DNA of 49,338 nucleotides from CAZWCE01 sp964632505 (lineage in GTDB: Bacteria; Planctomycetota; Planctomycetia; Pirellulales; Thermoguttaceae), in NCBI GenBank assembly GCA_964632505.1, contig CAZWCE010000025.1:1-49338 (forward strand), read 5' to 3'. The notes under the pieces are model-generated. The model worked only from the letters and a program-made list of their open reading frames with translations, was not told the origin of the DNA and made no database searches. Positions 1 to 8,942 of this stretch are shown piece by piece (within the stretch, counting starts at the first letter, position 1; each line of letters opens with the position of its first letter). The position numbers and the translations under genes are program-made.

Positions 1-565
1 AAATCGGCATGTTCGATTACCGACGTGTGGTACTCAAGGTGCTTTGAGGGAAAACAGCGTGAAAACAACGCTTCAAAGCGACGGTGAGCTTCATGTGGAT
101 TGGTTTTTCGGAGCACGCGTATCCATCCATGCTCAATGGCCGATCAGCTCCGTAACAGAGTAACAGACCTTGCAGCTAAACGCTTGCCAAGGTGTTGCTC
201 CGGCTGCAGAGCCGGCAATAAGCGGTCTGAGTTGCCAAGGCGATGGGCCGATAACCGGCTTCCCGATTTCCGCCCTCATGCGATGCCCTTTAGATCGCTG
301 AAGTAAGAACGTGTTTTGCAATTCAATGTTGGGCTGCCAGCGGGTGCGAAAAATGCGTTCAAAGCACGTTCTGTGGGCCTGCGTCTTGTTTTCGATTGCT
401 TGCACATTCTGGATGCGTTTGCCACAATAGTGTCTCTTCTCGTAAAACGACGATTGAGGTGCATCTCCATGCCTTCCGAACGGTTTCGATGTGCGCTTTT
501 TTCTCAAATTTCGTGTAAGGTTCAAGTCGGATCGGCGTATCCCCTGTAGAGGGAGGAAGTTTTGA
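1..565. other. Non-coding stretch before the sigma factor gene
   Basis: I see no recognisable gene here. Open frames on both strands lack family motifs and a convincing ribosome binding site. The last part presumably carries the promoter of the sigma factor gene, but I cannot point to clear -35/-10 boxes. Confidence 0.5.
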
Positions 566-1159
566 ATGTCGACCTTACCTACGACGCGACACAGTCTGTT
601 GGTTCGCCTCCGCGATCTCAAAGATGCCGAAGCATGGGGGCAATTTGTCGATCTCTACGCGCCTGTGCTCCATGGTTTCTATCGGAAGCGCGGTCTCCAG
701 GACGCGGATGCGGCCGATCTGACTCAGCAAGTGCTGGAATCGATTGCGGTCGGTTCGGCTGGTTCGTCTTACGACCGGGCACGCGGAAAATTCCGCAATT
801 GGCTCCTCACGATCGCCCAGAACCGGCATTACGATTGGCTCGACTCTCGTCGGCGGCACCCGGAGATCTATGGCGACGCCTCCGCCGGCGACCGGCTCGA
901 CAGGATTCCGGCTCCGGCAGAGGAGGCGGCTCTGTGGGAGCGGCAATACGAGCAGCACGTTTATGCCTGGGCCGCCGAGCGTGTCCGGCAGTGTGTCGGC
1001 AAAACCACTTGGGAAGCATTCAAGCTGACTGCCGTGGAAGGCAAGAGCGGTGAAGCGGCCGCCCATGCGCTGGGAATCAGTGTGGGAGCGGTTTATGTGT
1101 CGAAAAGCCGTGTCTTGAATCGTTTGCGAAAAGAAGTGGACCAAATCGAAGGAGAATAG
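566..1159 (+). CDS. ECF-type RNA polymerase sigma factor
   Basis: A 197-residue sigma-70 family protein of the extracytoplasmic-function type, expected to direct RNA polymerase to a small regulon. Region 2 is visible at about residues 20-95 (DAEAWGQFVDLYAPVL, then DADAADLTQQVLESIA and the FRNWLLTIAQNRHYDWL helix). Region 4 is at about residues 145-190 (TWEAFKLTAVEGKSGEAAAHALG, then VGAVYVSKSRVLNRLR), a helix-turn-helix for -35 recognition. The ATG at 566 follows a strong AGGGAGGAAG site at 550-559. The kinase gene starts 2 nt after its stop, and its binding site overlaps the 3' end, so the two are one operon. ECF factors linked to Ser/Thr kinases are common in planctomycetes; that the kinase controls this factor is inference. 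Confidence 0.93.
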   Translation: MSTLPTTRHSLLVRLRDLKDAEAWGQFVDLYAPVLHGFYRKRGLQDADAADLTQQVLESIAVGSAGSSYDRARGKFRNWLLTIAQNRHYDWLDSRRRHPEIYGDASAGDRLDRIPAPAEEAALWERQYEQHVYAWAAERVRQCVGKTTWEAFKLTAVEGKSGEAAAHALGISVGAVYVSKSRVLNRLRKEVDQIEGE

Positions 1160-1161
1160 CA

Positions 1162-2448
1162 ATGGTAGAATCACCTCATCGGCAGCCTCCCGTGGTGTTT
1201 GGGAGTGACTGTCCCACGGAAGAACAACTCCGGTGTCTTCTCGAGGAAGGATTGTCCGACGAAGATCAATCGGCGTTGATCGTGCATCTCGACGAATGTC
1301 CGGAATGCCGACATCGCCTGGAGGACATCTCCGGGGATGCTCATCTTTGGAACGTGGTCGGATCGAGTTTGAAGAGGTCGCCACCCGCCCCGTCGCCGGA
1401 GCTGGAACGCGTGACCGCGACGTTGCGTTCTTATCAATACGAGACGAAGGAGCAAATCCCCTCGCTCTCTTGTACGCCGGAATCATGGGAGATCGACTCG
1501 TTCGATTTCCTCGAACCTGCCGAGACACCGGGTCTTCTCGGTCGACTCGGAAACTACGAAGTGATCGAGCTTCTGGGGCAAGGCGGCATGGGTTGCGTTT
1601 TCAAAGCCTATGATCGCTCGCTGGATCGAACGGTCGCCCTGAAGGCACTCCTTGCCGCACCGGCCCAAAATAGGAGAGCCAGGGAACGATTCCGCCGCGA
1701 GGCCCGAGCCGCCGCTTCGGTACGGAGCGACCACATCGTCGCCATCCACGCCGTCGAGGACACCGCCCGGGTTCCATTTTTGGTGATGGAGTATGTCGAA
1801 GGGAGTTCGCTTCACGATCGCCTGGCAGAAAAGGATGCCCTCTCGTGGAGCGAAATCGCGTGGCTCGGCGCCGAGATTGCCGAAGGGCTCCAAGCGGCGC
1901 ATCACGCTGGATTGGTGCATCGCGATATCAAACCGCCGAATATCCTTTTGGAGAAAGATACCGGCCGTGTCAAAATCACCGATTTCGGCCTGGCTCGGAC
2001 ATTCGACGAAGCCGGGCTGACCCAAACAGGTTATGTCGTCGGCACCCCGGAGTTCATGGCACCGGAGCAGGCGGAAGGAGAGAAGATCGACCACCGTGCC
2101 GATCTGTTCAGTTTGGGAACCGTACTTTACAACATGTGCGTCGGAACGCCTCCCTTTACCGCGAAGACTCCCCTCGGTGTGTTGCGCCGGACCCGTGAAG
2201 AGATGCCGACGCCGATCAACCGATCGCGTCCAGATATTCCCGTGGGATTGCTGGAAGTGATCGAGCGGTTGATGCAGAAAGATCCGGACGATCGTTTCGA
2301 TAGTGCGGGCGAGGTCGCACAGGCGCTGTGTCACATTGATATGAATCGGCCGCAGGGGCTGTCTCCGGTCGGACCTCCGCGTCGGCGGGCCGAGTGGCCA
2401 AGCGGAAATTCGGGCAATTGGCCGGATTGGCCGTGGCCGCCTCTCTGA
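1162..2448 (+). CDS. Ser/Thr protein kinase with N-terminal anti-sigma-type zinc finger
   Basis: A 428-residue Hanks-type kinase. Residues about 15-60 form an anti-sigma-like zinc finger (H42-x3-C46-x2-C49, HLDECPEC). The kinase domain runs from about 131 to 395: glycine loop LLGQGGMGCVF, ATP-binding Lys in TVALKAL, catalytic HRDIKPPN, metal-binding DFGLA and the APEQ motif, so it should be active. It starts 2 nt after the sigma factor gene. The last roughly 20 residues (RRRAEWPSGNSGNWPDWPW) look unnatural, and the next frame continues with a membrane helix and WD40 repeats as in full-length planctomycete kinase-WD40 proteins. The original gene probably ran on to 3746 and a frameshift near 2385-2400 separates the halves. 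Confidence 0.9.
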   Translation: MVESPHRQPPVVFGSDCPTEEQLRCLLEEGLSDEDQSALIVHLDECPECRHRLEDISGDAHLWNVVGSSLKRSPPAPSPELERVTATLRSYQYETKEQIPSLSCTPESWEIDSFDFLEPAETPGLLGRLGNYEVIELLGQGGMGCVFKAYDRSLDRTVALKALLAAPAQNRRARERFRREARAAASVRSDHIVAIHAVEDTARVPFLVMEYVEGSSLHDRLAEKDALSWSEIAWLGAEIAEGLQAAHHAGLVHRDIKPPNILLEKDTGRVKITDFGLARTFDEAGLTQTGYVVGTPEFMAPEQAEGEKIDHRADLFSLGTVLYNMCVGTPPFTAKTPLGVLRRTREEMPTPINRSRPDIPVGLLEVIERLMQKDPDDRFDSAGEVAQALCHIDMNRPQGLSPVGPPRRRAEWPSGNSGNWPDWPWPPL

Positions 2449-3746
2449 TGATGGCGATCGCCCTGATCGCAAGCGAGGTTTCGGGCATCTCGCGCTTCGT
2501 CCCGGCCATTGCGGCAGCGGTGGGAAGGGCGTCTCCCGATGATGGCAAGGCCGCCCCCGAGGCGAAGGAGGAGAACGCTCCGACCGTTCCGGCAAATACT
2601 CCATCGGAAGAGGAAACCGAAATCGCCGCATCGCCGAGCGTACCTCCTTTGGTCGAGCCGCCGAAGAGGATTCAGATCGTGACCCCCGATGGACTGATGC
2701 GGGAGTCGATCCAATTGCAGAAAGATCAGCTTCCGGAGATCCAGTCGCCGCATCTGATCCGCAAGTTCGAAGGTCACACCGGCCCCGTGGCCGACTTGGC
2801 CATCTCCTCCGACCGCAAGTTGGCGCTTTCCGGAAGCGGTTGGCCCAATGGTGACCGAACGTTGCGGCTCTGGGAGATCGCAACCGGCAAGGAGATCCGG
2901 CAGTTCGAGCTGTCGGTCTTGCCTCCAAATGTGGAATATGCGGGACCGCGCGAAGCTCCCCGCATGGTCATGAGCGTGTCATTCACGCCCGATGGCAAGC
3001 ATGCCTTGGCCGGGATCACCGGCGGGGCGATCGGCCTATGGGAGGTGGATAGCGGCGAATGGGTCCGCCAATTCGAGGGACATACCGGAAGTGTCTATGA
3101 TTTGGCCGTCTCCCCCGATGGCAATCAATTGCTCAGCGGCGGCCGCGATGCGACGGCAAGGCTCTGGGATATCAATACCGGCGAAGAACTCCTTTGCATC
3201 CAGAGCAGCCCGGCGTGGATACGAAGCGTCGCTTTTTCTCCCGACGGCAAACGAGCACTCTTGGGGGGATACGATCACAAGATGCGTTTGTGGGATTTGG
3301 AGAGCGTGGAACAACTTTCCGAAATGGACCATAGCGGTTGGGTTTGGAACGTTGAGTTTTCGCCGGACGGCTCGCGCGCAGTTTCGGTGGCGGGCAAAAT
3401 CGTCACGGTTTGGGATCTCGAAACCTCGAATCCGATTCACCAACTCCAACAGCCCGACAACACGACGTGCGCGACGTTTTCTCCCGACGGCAGGCGAATT
3501 CTCACCGGTGGCTATGACATGACCGTCCGCCTGTGGGACGCCGTCGAGGGGGAGCTGATCGAAACCTATCCAGGGCATCGAGGTTGGATCTTCGGCGTGG
3601 CCTTCTCACCGGATGGACGCAAGGCCCTTTCCGGCGGCGGAGGACGGTACACCCCGAACCGCGGCGTGGAGCCGGGGATCGATTTCGCCCTCCGACTCTG
3701 GCAAATGCCCGAGAAGAAAACCATCGTCGTGAAGCCTCAGCCGTGA
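2394..3746 (+). CDS. Membrane-anchored WD40 beta-propeller, probably the C-terminal half of the kinase
   Basis: A 450-residue frame opening at GTG 2394 inside the kinase gene. Residues about 8-32 form a membrane helix (LAGLAVAASLMMAIALIASEV); residues 45-100 are a Pro/Glu-rich linker. From about 120 to the end there are roughly seven WD40 repeats with the recurring pattern SPDGxxxLSGGxDxTxRLWD. There is no good ribosome binding site before the GTG and the frame overlaps the kinase gene by 55 nt, so I think this is the extracytoplasmic sensor part of one kinase-TM-WD40 protein cut by a frameshift. Independent translation by coupling remains possible. Confidence 0.8.
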   Translation: MAKRKFGQLAGLAVAASLMMAIALIASEVSGISRFVPAIAAAVGRASPDDGKAAPEAKEENAPTVPANTPSEEETEIAASPSVPPLVEPPKRIQIVTPDGLMRESIQLQKDQLPEIQSPHLIRKFEGHTGPVADLAISSDRKLALSGSGWPNGDRTLRLWEIATGKEIRQFELSVLPPNVEYAGPREAPRMVMSVSFTPDGKHALAGITGGAIGLWEVDSGEWVRQFEGHTGSVYDLAVSPDGNQLLSGGRDATARLWDINTGEELLCIQSSPAWIRSVAFSPDGKRALLGGYDHKMRLWDLESVEQLSEMDHSGWVWNVEFSPDGSRAVSVAGKIVTVWDLETSNPIHQLQQPDNTTCATFSPDGRRILTGGYDMTVRLWDAVEGELIETYPGHRGWIFGVAFSPDGRKALSGGGGRYTPNRGVEPGIDFALRLWQMPEKKTIVVKPQP

Positions 3747-3915
3747 TAATCGGTCAACAATCGCCGGAACGGTTTCGGAAATATCCGAGGCCCTCGCTCA
3801 AGACTGCCAGAGACGTTGGAAACCGTTCAAACGTGAACCAAAAAACCGTCTCTGATAGTATTGGCCGGGGGCCTTTCTCTGTCGTGAAGCTCGCTTTGCG
3901 CTCAATTGGTGATCA

Positions 3916-4029
3916 AGATATGTCGCCATCAAGCAACACCCCGGCAAACACAGCAATATCATGAAACGCCGCATGGCGGGCTGGAGCGTCGACTTCCTGA
4001 TGCAAGTCCTTACCGGAAAAGGAACTTAG
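3916..4029 (+). pseudogene. C-terminal remnant of an ISAs1-like transposase
   Basis: A short frame reads AIKQHPGKHSNIMKRRMAG, then WSVDFLMQVLTG and a stop. This resembles the extreme C-terminus of ISAs1-family (DDE) transposases, which end in a K/R-rich stretch followed by a GW-x-x-x-(F/Y)L-x-x-(V/L)L segment. Nothing upstream continues the frame: a stop lies at 3910-3912. It is therefore debris of an old insertion. The assignment rests on pattern memory without a database search. A possible N-terminal piece of the same kind of transposase lies at 24298-24447. Confidence 0.5.
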
Positions 4030-4059
4030 TGTGCGCTGGTCCTGACCTCTTGTTCGTAT

Positions 4060-4695
4060 TTACTCCAGCTCTTTGATGCGAACATTTCGGTACCAGATGG
4101 GTTTGCCTTCATCTTGAAAGCTGATATAACCCTTTGCCGGTCTGTCCTTGATTGCCGATTTGCTCATATCCAGGTCGATGATCTGTTCTCCATTGAGGAC
4201 GACTTTTAAGCTATCGTCAATCAAGGTGATTGTGTATCGATTCCACTGACCGGCAGGCTTCACCATGTTTTTCGATGGAGCGGCTGTCCCGATGACCCCG
4301 CCGCAGTCGTGCGGCCCTACTTTTTTCTTCCCGTGGGTATCGAGGATCTGAACTTCAAAACCACTTTTTACGTGATCCTCAAGATCTCCGATACGCATAA
4401 AAACACCTGAATTGCCGTCCTTGTTGAACTTGAACTCAAGATCCAGAATGAAGTTTCCGTACTGACGGTCGGTAGTAAGATAGTCCTTATAGCGGGTCCA
4501 GCCATGTTCCCCTGGTCTCGGTTTCAGCGCAACGGTGTTATCTTCCTCCACAATCCAGTTCCCGGTTGTATTCCAATCGGTCAGATCTTTGCCGTTAAAC
4601 ATCGGAACGAATTCCAATTCATCGTCGCCATGAAGATTGGCCGACACAAGAAGCGTTCCGATCACCACGCATACAACAATCCCCTTTGCGTTCAT
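4060..4695 (-). CDS. Secreted DUF1080 (3-keto-disaccharide hydrolase-like) protein
   Basis: A 211-residue protein with a signal peptide (residues 1-23, GIVVCVVIGTLLVSANLHG) and one DUF1080 domain, a concanavalin-like jelly roll related to GH16. Typical marks are FNGKDLTDW at about 34, GNSGVFMR near 114 and the C-terminal IWYRNVRIKELE. Members of the family act on 3-keto sugars or bind carbohydrates in the periplasm; the substrate here is unknown. The ATG at 4695 follows AAGGAGAAGAGA. It stands alone, with a transposase remnant behind its 3' end and a decayed membrane gene upstream. Confidence 0.9.
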   Translation of the reverse strand: MNAKGIVVCVVIGTLLVSANLHGDDELEFVPMFNGKDLTDWNTTGNWIVEEDNTVALKPRPGEHGWTRYKDYLTTDRQYGNFILDLEFKFNKDGNSGVFMRIGDLEDHVKSGFEVQILDTHGKKKVGPHDCGGVIGTAAPSKNMVKPAGQWNRYTITLIDDSLKVVLNGEQIIDLDMSKSAIKDRPAKGYISFQDEGKPIWYRNVRIKELE

Positions 4696-4911
4696 TCTCT
4701 TCTCCTTTTCTTTTTTTCTGATGCGAACGTCGATAATCAGCGGCGGAGAAAAACTCCGTCCGGCTGTATCGACTTGTTGGGAATCCTTTATGATGGCGAC
4801 GTCTCCTATCCCTGAGAACCTCGGGACCTCTGTGATAAGACATTGCGCCGTCGGCGAGCCACTTAGTGTTACCTCGTATACTCATTGAGTGCCTCTATTG
4901 GTTCGGTTTTG

Positions 4912-5626
4912 CTATTTCACTAGACTCCACAAGGCAACGGCTATTATAAGTAGGGATACAGCGCCATCCACTGCGATGGACAACCAAAACAGCGTTGGGT
5001 TCTCGGTTTTAGCCACTCCTCGATTTCCAGGTGCAAGGTTTTTCCACGAATATCCCGTACTCAACTGTGCAGCGATCCCCCCAAGAAAAGGGAATGCCAT
5101 TGCTCCAAAGCATACCGCTCGACCAAACGATTCATGCCCCGCTTTTTCAAGAAGGTACCCGAGCAGAAAAAAAGTCGCCATCAGCGGCAGTGAAACGAAA
5201 AATCTCCATGTGTTGCCGGGCTTTCTATCATTCATATTTGCACCCGCGGACTTGTTATTCAACGGCTCCCTTTCGCCGGAGACGGGTAACACGACATGCG
5301 CAGGATAACAAAATCCGAGAAGAATAGCAATAAAAGCATGGAAAAATGAAAGAGTAGTGAGAGCATAGATACTCACAAAGTCGTGATAAGCCGAAATGTC
5401 GAGAGGATACGCTGTGTCACATCTCCAGGAATCGACCTCGATTCGTCCGAATCTTATCCGACTTATTAAGCCTCGCATAAGTAATGAACCTGTTGAATAG
5501 TAGCGTCGTATGTGTATGTATGAGCAAGACCATAGGAAGCAGATCGCCGGAACCGGGAGGGATTTCAGCCATCGGAGGAGCATTGAGATAGAGGAACGCA
5601 TCGAGGGCGGTGAAGGTGAGCACCAC
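4912..5626 (-). pseudogene. Broken gene for a small multi-helix membrane protein
   Basis: Two minus-strand frames look like parts of one gene. The 5' part starts at GTG 5626, just after a near-perfect AAAGGAGGT site, and reads MVLTFTALDAFLYLNAPPM followed by a hydrophobic stretch with good codon use, but it stops at 5417. The 3' part, in another frame, carries about four hydrophobic segments (FHAFIAILLGFCYPAHVVL; FFVSLPLMATFFLLGYLLE; a Gly/Ala-rich helix; LSIAVDGAVSLLIIAVALW) and ends at 4912. A frame change between about 5480 and 5570 would join them. Alternatively an intact 107-residue three-helix protein starts at ATG 5235. I do not recognise the family. Confidence 0.4.
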
Positions 5627-5731
5627 GTCGAGTGGACCTCCTTTCATCTTGCAAAATATCATCCCGAGGACTACGATAATAGGTCATCGAAGGTATTCCC
5701 TGCATCCTATTCTCTTGATGGATATTTACCC

Positions 5732-8659
5732 ATGGTTTCCATTCATTCTCATCGCGACGCCACTCAGTGGATTGCTTTTTGTTTGATGACACCGTTGGCT
5801 GTTTGTTTTGCCACGGCCGGCCGATCTCAAGATGCCGAGCGATCGATTGCGCTCGAGTGTGATTGGATCCGCCAGGCGGAACTCCGGCTCAGCGGCGCCG
5901 ATCCGATGAACGAAGCCGCTCCCTCCGGCGTCACCCCCGAAGAAGATGCGTTGGGCGCGGTCGATGGGAAGATCACCGGTGAATGGGGCTTCCATACAGA
6001 GAATGAAGAGAAGCCCTGGTGGCAAGTCGATCTCGGAGAGCCGCGGAAAATCGGTCGCATGGTCATCTACAACCGCTACGGGCCACTTGCCGCGCGTAAC
6101 GGCCGCATGCGGATGCTCATCTCGAACGACACTGAATCGTGGCGGCAGGTCTGGCAGAACGACGGCACGGCGTTCAACGCTTCCGCCGATGATCCCCCGC
6201 TTGAAGTCACATTCGACGATCTCACGGCGCGCTTTGTCCGCCTGCAACTTCCCACGAAGGATTATTTCCACCTCGATGAAGTGCAAATCTACGCGCCGAA
6301 AGAGAACCACTCGACCAATTCCCCGGAAAACCTTGCGCTCGGGCGCTCCTGCACGCAGTCGAGCGTGAGCCGGTGGTCGGTAAAGCATTCGCGGGTCGGT
6401 TCTCCTCGGTTCGAAATCACTCCCGAGGTGATCCACGAGAGCCTGCGACGTGGTCGCCTGCTGGCCGACCATCTCCAGCAGCAAGGCGTCGATGTCGCCC
6501 AAACACAGGATGATTTTGATGCGGTCGACGAATCGCTGTCCGATTTGGCACTCGATGAATCCGGGGCCGAAGACCGATTGCGCCGCTTGTACTTCAAGGC
6601 TCGATCGATCACACGCCGGTTGGCGATGCGGAACCCGCTGCTCGACTTCAAATCGATCGTGTTCGTGAAGCATGCCCCGTCGCTCTTCCCGCACATGTCC
6701 GACCAGTTCTATTGCTGGTGGCAACGTGGCGGTGGGAGTCTCTGTCTTTTGAAGAATTTCAAGACCGATCCGATCGAGGTGAACCTCACGTCCGACTGGC
6801 CCGACGGCACGTTTCTCCGCCCCGATTTATCGTACGACGGGCAGCGCATCCTGTTCGCCTGGGCCCGATTCTATCCCGAACTCCAGCACAAGGCCGATAA
6901 GACCGCGAAAGAGGAAATCCCCGAGGATGCGTTCTTTCATATCTTCGAGATGGATCTTCGGTCGCGCCGGTGCCGGCAACTGACCCACGGAAGATACGAT
7001 GATTTCGACGCCCGATATCTGCCCGACGGCGACATTGTATTTCTCTCCACGCGCAAGGGCACATTCTTGCAGACCGGCCAACACAGCGCCGCCTCGACCC
7101 TGAAAGCAACCCGGCCCGATAGTTACGTCCGTTGCGGTGGGGGACGGAGTCGACCGGTCGCGGTTTATACCCTGCATGCAATGGACGGCGACGGTTCGAA
7201 TCTGCGCCAGATCTCGGCGTTCGAAAGCTTCGAATGGACCCCGTCGATCATGAACGACGGTCGCGTGCTCTACGCACGCTGGGACTACGTCGATCGTTTC
7301 AACGGCCCATTCATCAGCCTTTGGGCGACCCGGCCCGACGGGACCTCGGCGCAACTGCTCTACGGCAACTACACGAAGAAACCGCAATGCGTCTTCGAAG
7401 CGCGGGCGATTCCCGGTTCGAAGCAAGTGATCTTCACCGCCTCGGCACACCACTCGAACGTCGGCGGCTCGTTGGTGCTGTTCGATCGCACCCGAGGGAC
7501 GGAATTCGAGAAGCCACTCGAATGGATCACGCCCGAGGTGCCCTTTCCGGAAACGGAGAAAAACGTCGACCATTACTATTTGAATCCGTATCCGCTTTCC
7601 GAAGACCACTATCTCGTGGCCTGGAGTGACGCCAAGCTTCCGGCACACCATTACATCGATTCCGAGAAAGGCAACCCATCCAACAGCATCGGACTCTATC
7701 TCTACGATCGATTCGGCAACCTGACGTTTCTGCATCGCGATCCGACGATCTCGTGCATGAATCCGATTCCTTTGCGATCGCGTCCCCTCCCGAAGCCTCT
7801 CCCGCAACGGGTGGATTGGCAAGGTCCGCAGGAAGGCGGCTATCTGCTCCAGGATGTCCATGAAGGATTGCCAAACGTCGAGCCGGGCTCGCTGAAGCGG
7901 TTGCGGATCATCGGCGGCACCCCGAAGGTCCAGCCGGAAATGAACCAGCCGATGCTCGGTGTCTCGCGCGAGGAACCGGGAAAATTCATTCTCGGAACCG
8001 TTCCGATCGAAGAAGATGGGTCCGCCTTTTTCCGCGTTCCCTCAGGCGTGCCGTACTTCTTCCAAGTGCTCGACGAAGAGGGATTGGCCGTCCAGACGAT
8101 GCGATCGATGACCTACGTCCAACCGGGAGAGACCGTCGGGTGTATCGGCTGTCACGAGTCGCGCGAGGTGGCGCCGATGCGGAAATCGCTGCCGCTGGCC
8201 GCACGCCGCGAGCCGTCGACCATCACACCGGCTCCGGAAGGTACGTGGCCGCTACGTTTCGATCGACTCGTTCAACCGGTGCTCGACGAGAAATGCGTCT
8301 CGTGTCATCGCGGGGATTCGGAGGATCGTCTCGCCGCCGCACTGCCACTCACGCCCGACAAATCTTATGATACGCTGATGAGCTTCGACGAAAACGATCT
8401 TCATCGAAAGGCGTTTGAACGCGACCGATCGATTCCCGGCGAAACCACTGCACGGAATAGCCGGCTCTATCAGCTCCTCACAGACGAACCGGGACATGCG
8501 GGCGTCCAACTCGATGCGGAAGAGATGCGACGTCTCGTGACGTGGATGGATACCTATGCTCACAAAGTCGGTTCATTCAGCCTCGAGCAGGAAAAGCAAT
8601 TGCTCGAACTGCGTCGAAAATATCTCGATCTACTGTCGGATACGGGCGCGAGTCGTTGA
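5732..8659 (+). CDS. Secreted discoidin / PD40-propeller / cytochrome c protein (HzsA-related)
   Basis: A protein of about 975 residues. The likely start is ATG 5732, giving a signal peptide (QWIAFCLMTPLAVCFATAG). Order of parts: a discoidin (F5/8 type C) carbohydrate-binding-like domain at about 60-185 (WWQVDLGEPRKIGRMVIYNR); a helical linker; a TolB/PD40-like propeller at about 330-640 (LRPDLSYDGQRILFAWAR, YLPDGDIVFLSTRKG); then a domain with two c-type haem sites, CIGCH near 804 and CVSCH near 855, the second preceded by LVQPVLDEKCVSC. This matches the planctomycete proteins related to hydrazine synthase subunit alpha, but nothing suggests anammox. It probably acts in periplasmic electron transfer. 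Paralogues lie at 29179 and, shortened, at 26814. Confidence 0.88.
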   Translation: MVSIHSHRDATQWIAFCLMTPLAVCFATAGRSQDAERSIALECDWIRQAELRLSGADPMNEAAPSGVTPEEDALGAVDGKITGEWGFHTENEEKPWWQVDLGEPRKIGRMVIYNRYGPLAARNGRMRMLISNDTESWRQVWQNDGTAFNASADDPPLEVTFDDLTARFVRLQLPTKDYFHLDEVQIYAPKENHSTNSPENLALGRSCTQSSVSRWSVKHSRVGSPRFEITPEVIHESLRRGRLLADHLQQQGVDVAQTQDDFDAVDESLSDLALDESGAEDRLRRLYFKARSITRRLAMRNPLLDFKSIVFVKHAPSLFPHMSDQFYCWWQRGGGSLCLLKNFKTDPIEVNLTSDWPDGTFLRPDLSYDGQRILFAWARFYPELQHKADKTAKEEIPEDAFFHIFEMDLRSRRCRQLTHGRYDDFDARYLPDGDIVFLSTRKGTFLQTGQHSAASTLKATRPDSYVRCGGGRSRPVAVYTLHAMDGDGSNLRQISAFESFEWTPSIMNDGRVLYARWDYVDRFNGPFISLWATRPDGTSAQLLYGNYTKKPQCVFEARAIPGSKQVIFTASAHHSNVGGSLVLFDRTRGTEFEKPLEWITPEVPFPETEKNVDHYYLNPYPLSEDHYLVAWSDAKLPAHHYIDSEKGNPSNSIGLYLYDRFGNLTFLHRDPTISCMNPIPLRSRPLPKPLPQRVDWQGPQEGGYLLQDVHEGLPNVEPGSLKRLRIIGGTPKVQPEMNQPMLGVSREEPGKFILGTVPIEEDGSAFFRVPSGVPYFFQVLDEEGLAVQTMRSMTYVQPGETVGCIGCHESREVAPMRKSLPLAARREPSTITPAPEGTWPLRFDRLVQPVLDEKCVSCHRGDSEDRLAAALPLTPDKSYDTLMSFDENDLHRKAFERDRSIPGETTARNSRLYQLLTDEPGHAGVQLDAEEMRRLVTWMDTYAHKVGSFSLEQEKQLLELRRKYLDLLSDTGASR

Positions 8660-8665
8660 AGCAAT

Positions 8666-8773
8666 TCACCCGGTTGTTCCGGTGTAGCGGTAAAGGTTGG
8701 TGTCCAGGGCGGCGAAGCCGATCGGGTCTTCGGAGACGAACCGGCCTCGTCGGTCAAGGTTGCGTATCGGACC
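8666..8773 (-). pseudogene. RHS/YD-repeat core remnant
   Basis: About 35 codons read RNLDRRGRFVSEDPIGF, then ALDTNLYRYTG and a stop. This is the signature of the RHS-repeat-associated core (consensus RFLSEDPIGFxxGxxNLYxYxxN), which in full proteins precedes a variable toxin tip. Here the frame ends right after the core and nothing RHS-like extends upstream. It is a dead fragment of a large secreted RHS protein. Confidence 0.65.
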
Positions 8774-8942
8774 AGATAGCCAGTTCACTGCCAGGCATCG
8801 CCGCGCGTGCCTTGCGTGATGCGCCGGTCGATCACATTCTCTCCAAAAACCACTCAATAAAGGATGAATTAGATCGGCTTCTCTGTTACAATAGTATCTT
8901 GCGGATTCTTACCTTTTCCTCTCCAGAAGCCGGAAAGTATCG

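Noticed and set aside
133..621. A 162-codon minus-strand frame at the left end
   Set aside because: Arg-rich, no family motif, no ribosome binding site, and it overlaps the start of the well-supported sigma factor gene.
575..1528. A 317-codon minus-strand frame across the sigma factor and kinase genes
   Set aside because: A shadow of GC-rich coding DNA on the other strand; the plus-strand genes have clear domains.
5732..8659. Reading the HzsA-related proteins as evidence for anammox
   Set aside because: The wider HzsA-related family is common in non-anammox planctomycetes, and no hydrazine synthase beta/gamma subunits or hydrazine dehydrogenase are present.
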